A stretch of DNA of 28,683 bases, taken from NCBI GenBank assembly GCA_023440865.1, contig JAEXRM010000153.1, forward strand, positions 1-28,683, written 5' to 3'. The notes beneath the pieces were generated by a model. That model did not search any database and was not told where the DNA came from. It worked only from the letters and a program-made list of their open reading frames with translations. Numbering within the stretch: position 1 is the first letter of the stretch; the number at the start of each line of letters is the position of its first letter. The DNA is from Bacillota bacterium (GTDB taxonomy: Bacteria; Bacillota; Clostridia; DSM-8532). Positions 23,648 to 28,683 of this stretch are shown here, one piece after another. A program made the translations under genes and the position numbers.

Positions 23648-24658
23648 TCAGGGTTTGTCCCCTTCGGGGGTCAGCACACGTCGGACGGCGGCGTCCGCGA
23701 TCTGGTCGAAGAAATCGTCGTCGTATTCGCGCTGCGTGAAGTTGTCGCGGCGCGGGACGGCCGCGCCTGACTGCGAAACCCCCGCGGGTCTGGGCCGGCG
23801 CGGTTTCACATCATTCGCGCGGATCTCGTCGGTTGTCTTGAAGCCGGCGTCATGCCAGCTCTTGAGGATGCCGTTGAGGTAATCGAAGTTCGCGTTGGGA
23901 CGGCTGGTTGTCTTCTCGACAGCCAGCTCGACGATGTCGAGGCCGAACCCCCATTCGCCGAGCCACTGCTTCACATAGCGTTCCTCGGGCTCGGTGAGGG
24001 CGTAGGTGCGCCCGAGCAGCCGCGCGATGCGCTTTTTGGCGGCCTGCAGCTTTTCACGCTGCTCCATGTGGTGCTCGAGATCCCAGCTGGTGCGGATGCC
24101 CTCGAGATGCCAGCTTTCGGCGACACGCCGCACATAGTTCAAGCCGAGCTTGCCCATGTCGTGGCAGTACTTGAGCAGCGCAAACATCACGTCGTCATCG
24201 AACTGGAAATCGTTGAACCAATGGTCGATGGCCGTATACCAGGAGGGAGACATCAGCCCTTGGAAGAACATGCGGTTGATGGCGTCCACGGACTGGATGC
24301 GCCGGATGTTCGCGGCGCTGTTCGCAATCGCCTCCTCGGGCTGCGAGTCGGTGCGCTTGCGGTACAGGCGGTTGATTTCGCGCTCCTTGAGGTCGGGCAG
24401 CGAAAAGCCCGTCTTGGTGCGCAACAGCAGCTTTTCCTGCTCAAGCCGCAGAAAGCAGGCCTTGACCGTGTCCGCATCCATCTCGAGGCGGGCCGCCAGC
24501 TCCTCGGGTTCCCCGGTCTTGCCATACTTCGCCAGAAAGACGCAGTAGAGGTAGAGCTTGACCGCATCCGCCGGCAGGGACGGCAGGCAGTCGCTCAGGA
24601 ACAGGTCGGGGATGAGGGTGTCCGACAGCAGGACGTCCTTGATGGCTTCGAAATGCAT
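23648..24658 (-). CDS. DnaD-like replication initiation protein
   Basis: The protein has 336 residues; the ATG at 24658 has AAGGAG 5 bases upstream. Residues 18-100 look like the winged-helix N-terminal domain of DnaD/DnaB proteins. Two DnaB_2/DnaD C-terminal-type domains follow, at about 130-195 (AIDHWFNDFQFDDDVM, then LGLNYVRRVAESW) and 218-283 (ERYVKQWLGEWGFGLDIVE, then NFDYLNGILKSWHDAG). The tail is charged. Members bind DNA and help load the helicase during initiation or restart in Bacillota. The pairing with the downstream helicase loader and the extended -10 promoter upstream suggest a two-gene operon. Whether it corresponds to B. subtilis DnaD or DnaB is not certain. Confidence 0.88.
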   Translation of the reverse strand: MHFEAIKDVLLSDTLIPDLFLSDCLPSLPADAVKLYLYCVFLAKYGKTGEPEELAARLEMDADTVKACFLRLEQEKLLLRTKTGFSLPDLKEREINRLYRKRTDSQPEEAIANSAANIRRIQSVDAINRMFFQGLMSPSWYTAIDHWFNDFQFDDDVMFALLKYCHDMGKLGLNYVRRVAESWHLEGIRTSWDLEHHMEQREKLQAAKKRIARLLGRTYALTEPEERYVKQWLGEWGFGLDIVELAVEKTTSRPNANFDYLNGILKSWHDAGFKTTDEIRANDVKPRRPRPAGVSQSGAAVPRRDNFTQREYDDDFFDQIADAAVRRVLTPEGDKP

Positions 24659-24722
24659 GGGTTCTCCTTCCGGATCCTGCGGTGCCCGAACGGATCCGGG
24701 TGGCACGGGAAATCGCCGAATC

Positions 24723-24731
24723 ATTATATCA
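24723..24731 (-). promoter_or_regulatory. Extended -10 promoter of the dnaD-like gene
   Basis: The minus strand reads TGATATAAT (24731-24723), a perfect -10 hexamer with a TGn extension, in the only AT-rich spot of this region. No -35 is recognisable. The predicted start near 24716 gives a leader of about 58 nt to the ATG at 24658. Confidence 0.55.
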
Positions 24732-24733
24732 TA

Positions 24734-24791
24734 TCATGCCGGCCGGGCCAGCCGGACGAAGCTCATGCCGGCCGGGCCAGCCGGACGAAGC
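24734..24791. repeat. 29-bp tandem duplication of a gene end
   Basis: A 29-base unit starting TCATGCCGGCCGGGCCAGCC occurs twice head to tail (24734-24762 and 24763-24791). The second copy contains the last codons and stop of the C39-like gene; the first copy is a duplicate of that end lying outside the gene, including a second copy of the stop codon. The repeat borders the -10 element of the dnaD-like gene. Confidence 0.9.
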
Positions 24792-25401
24792 CGCCGCCCA
24801 TCCGCGTGCTTGCGAGCCATGCGGCCAGATCAACCTCGAAGGCCGCATCTCCGTCGAAGATGGACAACCGAGCGTCATCGGGGCCTGCCTGCCGCATGCC
24901 GACGACGGTCACCCAGTGCCATGCCTCGAGTGGGGCGATCGTCCCGTTGTGCAGGTTGAGGAAGGCGACCGGGGCATCGCGCCGGAGCCCCTCCGCCACG
25001 AAGGCCGCCACAGTGGCGGCGTTGGGCCTGCGCGCGCGCGCGCGCCGTACCTCGAGGCTCTCGAACCGCAGCGCGAGACCGTGTTGCCTGGAGAAGGCAA
25101 GCAACCCCTTCGCGAAATGCCGTGTTGTATGCACGCCCATCATCGTGGGGGTCACGTGATCCCACACGGCATCCATCAGCCGCATGCAGGCGGCCTTCGT
25201 CCCGATTGCGAACGGCAGGTCGATGCGGCCGGCGCAGGCGAGGTAAACCAGCAGGTTCGTCGCGACATTCGGGCCACAGCCTGCCTGACGCTTCCATTGC
25301 GAGGCGTACCACTCCTGGTCGCATCCGTAGGAGCGGTTCCCGCCGTCGTCCGGTATGAGGAGGCATTCGCGGTTCGCAAGTTCCAGCATGTGATCGTCCA
25401 T
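24763..25401 (-). CDS. C39-like cysteine peptidase family protein, cytoplasmic
   Basis: The protein has 212 residues; the ATG at 25401 has only a weak GAAGAC upstream. CDQEWYASQWKRQAGCGPN gives the Gln (29) and catalytic Cys (42) arrangement of papain-like C39 peptidases. His162 in WHWVTVVG and Asp183 in IFDGDAAFEVD complete a plausible triad. It has no signal peptide, ABC-transporter domain or double-glycine substrate nearby, so it is not a typical bacteriocin processor. It is divergent from prolyl-tRNA synthetase. A (GC)8 tract lies in the coding region, and its end is tandemly duplicated. Proteolytic activity is inferred only from the motif order. Confidence 0.75.
   Translation of the reverse strand: MDDHMLELANRECLLIPDDGGNRSYGCDQEWYASQWKRQAGCGPNVATNLLVYLACAGRIDLPFAIGTKAACMRLMDAVWDHVTPTMMGVHTTRHFAKGLLAFSRQHGLALRFESLEVRRARARRPNAATVAAFVAEGLRRDAPVAFLNLHNGTIAPLEAWHWVTVVGMRQAGPDDARLSIFDGDAAFEVDLAAWLASTRMGGGFVRLARPA
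25030..25045. repeat. (GC)8 dinucleotide tract inside the C39-like gene
   Basis: Sixteen bases of uninterrupted GC dinucleotides lie inside the coding region, in the segment encoding alternating Ala and Arg (RARAR). Such a tract can slip during replication or adopt Z-DNA; gain or loss of one unit would shift the frame. Confidence 0.8.
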
Positions 25402-25499
25402 GTCTTCATGATACGGTTGTGCGGGCGGATGTGCAATGCCCGGCCCGGGTTGTGTATACTGGTTGGGATGGATGGCGGTGACGCGGGAGGTGACATGCG

Positions 25500-27215
25500 A
25501 TGCGCATGAGCGGCTTGTTGGGGGAGAGGCAGAAGGAGAATCCGGGAGACGCGGTGTTCGCGAGCCACCGCTTTCTGATACGCGGCGGGTATGTCCGGCA
25601 GGTGGCGAACGGCATCTGGTCGCTGCTGACGCCGGGGAGACGCGTGGCCGCCCGCATCGAGCGCATCCTGCGCGAGGAGATGGAGGCGGCGGGGTTCCAG
25701 GAGGTGCTGCTGCCTGTCGTGATGCCGGCCGACCTGTGGCGGGAATCCGGCCGGTGGGACGAGGTCGGTCCGGAGCTGATGCGCATGCGGGACCGCACCG
25801 GGCACGACATGCTGCTGGGCATGACGCACGAGGAGGCGGCGGTGCATCTGGCGCGCCATGACGCGGCCTCCCACGCGAAATACCCTGTGCGGATCTTCCA
25901 GATCCAGACGAAGTTCCGCGACGAGCCGCGCTCCCGTGCGGGCCTGATCCGCGTGCGCGAGTTCACGATGAAGGACGCGTACTCATTCCACACCACGCAG
26001 GCGGATCTCGAACGGCAGTACTGGGAGATGGCGGCGGCCTATCACCGCGTTTTCCGCCGTATCGGTCTCGGGCAGGTCCTGTCCGTCTCCGCCGACACCG
26101 GCATGATGGGCGGGAAGGTGGCCCACGAGTTCATGCTGCCCGCCGAGGCCGGGGAGGATTCCCTGCTGGTATGCGCACAATGCGGCTATCGGGCGAACCT
26201 CGAGGTGGCATCGACCGTCCATGCGCCGGCCGAACTGAAGGAAGAACCGCTGCAAAGCGTCCTGACGCCGGACATCACCGACATCGCCTCGCTGGCGGCC
26301 TTTTTCTCCGTTCCGACGTCACGACTGCTCAAGGCGGCCGTATTCGAGGCGGCGGGACATGACAGGCCCGTGATCGTCTTCCTGCGCGGCGACCTGCAGG
26401 TCAACGAGGCCAAGCTGCGCCGCCTTGTCGGCGCGCAGGTCGCGCCGTGGGGCGAGGACAGGCAATCGGGCCTGTGTCTGGGCTTCACGGGGCCTGTCGG
26501 GCTCGCTCCGGATGCGTTCGACCTGCTGTTCGACGCCTCGCTGCGTGACGGGCGCAACCTCATCTGCGGCGCAAACGAGGCCGACCATCACATGACCGGG
26601 GTCAGCATGCCGCGCGATTTTGCCGGCGTGTCGTATGTCGACGTGTCTGCGGCACGGGAAGGCGACGCCTGCCCGCATTGCGACGCCCCCCTGGCGCTGA
26701 TCCGCGGCATCGAGGTCGGGAACATCTTCCAGCTGGGCGACCAGTACACGCGACGGATGGGGATGATGTACACCGATGCGGACGGGAACCGCCACCATCC
26801 CGTCATGGGTTGCTACGGCATCGGCGTCGGAAGGCTGGTGGCCTGCCTCGTCGAGGCGCACCACGACGACTTCGGCCCGGCATGGCCCGTCGCCGTCGCA
26901 CCCTGGCAGGTGCACCTGTGCCTGCTCAACGCCGATACGCCCTTGTGCCGCGATGCCGCCACTTCCCTGTATGAAGCGCTTTCCTCCCGTTTCGAGGTTG
27001 TATTCGACGACCGGGGCTGTACCGCCGGGGTTCAGTTCGCGGACGCGGACCTGCTCGGCGTGCCGGTCCGCCTCGTCGTCAGCAAACGCAACCTCGAGCG
27101 CGGGGAGGTGGAACTCTCCTCCCGCGACAAGCGCATCCGCCGGACCGTACCGCTCGACGCCGTCCTGCCGGCCGTCGCAGAAGCGCTCGAAATGCTCGCC
27201 GACCTGCCCGAGTGA
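25500..27215 (+). CDS. proS: Prolyl-tRNA synthetase, bacterial type with editing domain
   Basis: The protein has 571 residues, the usual length for the bacterial form; the ATG at 25500 has GGGAGG 9 bases upstream. The class II catalytic core shows GFQEVLLPVVMPADLW, then FRDEPRSRAGLIRVREFTMKD (RVREF at about 151-155) and GCYGIGVGR (438-446). The middle segment (about 225-380, with LKAAVFEAAG and VIVFLRGDLQVNEAKL) is the YbaK-like insertion that hydrolyses mischarged alanyl-tRNA-Pro. The C-terminal anticodon-binding domain follows from about 460. It charges tRNA-Pro in the cytoplasm. A -10-like TATACT at 25455-25460 lies upstream, without a clear -35. Confidence 0.97.
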   Translation: MRMSGLLGERQKENPGDAVFASHRFLIRGGYVRQVANGIWSLLTPGRRVAARIERILREEMEAAGFQEVLLPVVMPADLWRESGRWDEVGPELMRMRDRTGHDMLLGMTHEEAAVHLARHDAASHAKYPVRIFQIQTKFRDEPRSRAGLIRVREFTMKDAYSFHTTQADLERQYWEMAAAYHRVFRRIGLGQVLSVSADTGMMGGKVAHEFMLPAEAGEDSLLVCAQCGYRANLEVASTVHAPAELKEEPLQSVLTPDITDIASLAAFFSVPTSRLLKAAVFEAAGHDRPVIVFLRGDLQVNEAKLRRLVGAQVAPWGEDRQSGLCLGFTGPVGLAPDAFDLLFDASLRDGRNLICGANEADHHMTGVSMPRDFAGVSYVDVSAAREGDACPHCDAPLALIRGIEVGNIFQLGDQYTRRMGMMYTDADGNRHHPVMGCYGIGVGRLVACLVEAHHDDFGPAWPVAVAPWQVHLCLLNADTPLCRDAATSLYEALSSRFEVVFDDRGCTAGVQFADADLLGVPVRLVVSKRNLERGEVELSSRDKRIRRTVPLDAVLPAVAEALEMLADLPE

Positions 27216-27570
27216 TTGCTCTTCTTTCATGTTGTGAGCAGTGCATTCCGATCAACCCCACATGACCGGGGCGGGGGCATTTGCGCAGGCGGCATTCCGC
27301 AGGAGCGCCGGCTGAAGCCGCGTATTGCCGGAATCCTGTATCGGCGCGACGAGGACGCCGCCGAAGCAATTCCCCCGCCCATCCCCTTTGTAACAAAACC
27401 GTCACTCAACCCCCACTCCCGTTCGGCCGATATACAACGTGAAGGCGCTTGCTGCGCCTGTTTGGCATCCTGTCCGCCCGGGGCGCCGCGCTGCGCGGGG
27501 TCCGGCAGACGGCGTGCGCCGCCGATCGACGCCAGCCTGGCGGGATGCGGCCTGATGGAGGAGTTTGCGC
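27216..27570. other. Intergenic stretch between proS and the last gene
   Basis: No convincing gene is seen. A small hairpin AGGCGC-TTGCT-GCGCCT (27443-27459) is followed by GTTTGG. TATACA at 27431-27436 could be a -10 element for the next gene, but I find no matching -35. I see no clear terminator for proS and no known riboswitch. Confidence 0.45.
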
Positions 27571-28683
27571 ATGACCGTGCGTTTTGCCCGTGAAGCAACC
27601 CAGTCAGCCGGCCGTGGAACGGGAACCGGTCCTTCCCTGCGAAAACGCCCCCACCGGGGGATGTCCCGCCTGTCCATGCTGCTTGCCGCCATCCTGCTGA
27701 CGGTCTGGCTGGTCCCGACGGCCTGCCTGCCTGTCCGCGCGGCGGTCACGGCCCTGTCGGTGCGGTACCGTTATGTTGCGGCGGATCTGGCCCACGAGCT
27801 GTACTGGCCCGCGGCGGACCAGCCGGGACTCATCCGGTATGAGTGGCACAAGGCGGACGGTTCCCTGGCGGGCCCCTACAGCCAGACGACACCGGACGCG
27901 CCCGGTGTGCCGAATCCCCAGTACCGCTATGTCACGGAGAACGGGCAGAAGGTCGTTGTGCTGCGCCTGCCGCTCGAATCCGACCACATCCATGACGTGC
28001 GGATCGATGTCTTCTCGGACGCCGCAGGGACCAACCAGACCGGCACCGCCGCACCATTCGTCCTGTCGGGCATGACCTTCCAGGCGGAGTCGTTCGACCA
28101 GTCGGCGAACACGCTGGTGGAAAGCACCCCCCTGCTCGAGGACGCGGACGGGAACCCGGTCGCAGCACCGGCAAGCAAGGTGGTCAGCGGAACCGGTCCG
28201 AAGATCCTGCTGCGCTGGAAGGTGCCGACGGTGTACGCCGGCGTGGGCATCCACAGGGTCACGGAGCCGGCGGCAGGCTGGCGTGCCGGCGTGCAGAAGA
28301 CGATGCCGATCGAATCCGTCGGTTTCTACTTTACGATGAACAAGGGGCGGAACACGACGGTGCCGCTGGAGTTCAAGACGTATCACGACGGAGCGGTGAT
28401 GCGGCTGGGCGGCGCCACCGTGGGCGACCCCGCGCCGACGGTGGACGGGCTCGGCGCAGGCGGTGTTCCGACCGATCCGGAAGGCTTCATCACGACCCTG
28501 ATCGACAAGACGGACGGCATCGAATCCGGCACGGAGTACCAGAACCTGAAGATGGGACTCACACTGGCAACCACGGCCGGCGCCCCGCTGCTGCTGAGCA
28601 ACACGAATCTGCTCGTCGGCAGCGCCAACGCCTTTTCCGGCTACAACAACGACGTGGCGTTCGAGGAGTACGGCGCCCTGACC
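27571..28683 (+). CDS. Secreted protein of unknown function, 5' part only
   Basis: The frame is open from the ATG at 27571 to the window edge (371 codons, no stop). GGAGGAG lies 7 bases upstream of the ATG. A basic N-terminal stretch (LRKRPHRGMSR) is followed by a hydrophobic segment (MLLAAILLTVWLVP) and a likely signal peptidase site after PVRA at about residues 55-58. The rest is rich in beta-strand patterns with fibronectin type III-like spacing (YVAADLAHELYWPAADQPG, later TEYQNLKMGL), suggesting a cell-surface or secreted adhesion or wall protein. The C-terminus lies outside the window, so anchoring and function cannot be judged. Confidence 0.8.
   Translation, partial: MTVRFAREATQSAGRGTGTGPSLRKRPHRGMSRLSMLLAAILLTVWLVPTACLPVRAAVTALSVRYRYVAADLAHELYWPAADQPGLIRYEWHKADGSLAGPYSQTTPDAPGVPNPQYRYVTENGQKVVVLRLPLESDHIHDVRIDVFSDAAGTNQTGTAAPFVLSGMTFQAESFDQSANTLVESTPLLEDADGNPVAAPASKVVSGTGPKILLRWKVPTVYAGVGIHRVTEPAAGWRAGVQKTMPIESVGFYFTMNKGRNTTVPLEFKTYHDGAVMRLGGATVGDPAPTVDGLGAGGVPTDPEGFITTLIDKTDGIESGTEYQNLKMGLTLATTAGAPLLLSNTNLLVGSANAFSGYNNDVAFEEYGALT

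Overview
The window is about 28.7 kb of GC-rich bacterial chromosome, roughly two-thirds GC by eye. The gene content points to a high-GC member of the Bacillota, probably Clostridia: a DnaD-like protein paired with a DnaI/DnaC-type helicase loader, an LytR-CpsA-Psr protein, SLH surface anchoring, a PflX-like radical SAM protein, a DUF1667 protein next to a GlpA-like dehydrogenase, and AGGAGG-type ribosome binding sites. I cannot place it below class level. No transposase, integrase, phage gene, CRISPR array or rRNA gene is visible. Of the 19 genes that end inside the window, 17 stop with TGA, 2 with TAA and none with TAG.

Left part (1-6.0 kb): an uncharacterised TIM-barrel-like gene ends in an intrinsic terminator. 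A tightly overlapping three-gene operon follows (two unknown membrane proteins and a PflX-like radical SAM protein). It converges on a membrane GGDEF-EAL cyclic-di-GMP enzyme across a short tandem repeat.

Metabolic block (5.9-11.6 kb): a clear promoter and a leader ending in a strong intrinsic terminator precede a very large gene. This gene fuses a GlpA-like FAD dehydrogenase, a BFD-like [2Fe-2S] domain, a second FAD/NAD oxidoreductase and a HAD-IIA phosphatase in one polypeptide. A DUF1667 protein and a DHH-family phosphoesterase follow. The block looks like a single-chain version of anaerobic glycerol-3-phosphate oxidation, probably controlled by transcription attenuation.

Middle (11.6-17.5 kb): a 14-bp tandem repeat array lies between the DHH gene and a convergent FlhG/MinD-like ATPase that carries an N-terminal PilZN/YcgR-like domain. 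Divergent promoters separate this ATPase from a secreted SLH-transglutaminase protein. Next come a tRNA cluster (Val, Asp, Phe, Gly and a second Gly with an altered T-loop), a leftward pair (lipoprotein gene with an in-frame TAG right after its lipobox, then a diacylglycerol-kinase-like gene), and a tRNA-Cys gene.

Right part (17.4-28.7 kb): a membrane GGDEF/HD-GYP protein, an LCP cell-wall protein with long low-complexity ends, and an AIM24-family protein converge on the leftward DnaD-like and DnaI-like genes. A leftward C39-like peptidase diverges from prolyl-tRNA synthetase. The window ends inside a secreted protein gene that runs off the edge. Two themes recur: cyclic-di-GMP signalling (GGDEF-EAL, GGDEF-HD-GYP, PilZN) and repeats or palindromes at convergent gene ends.
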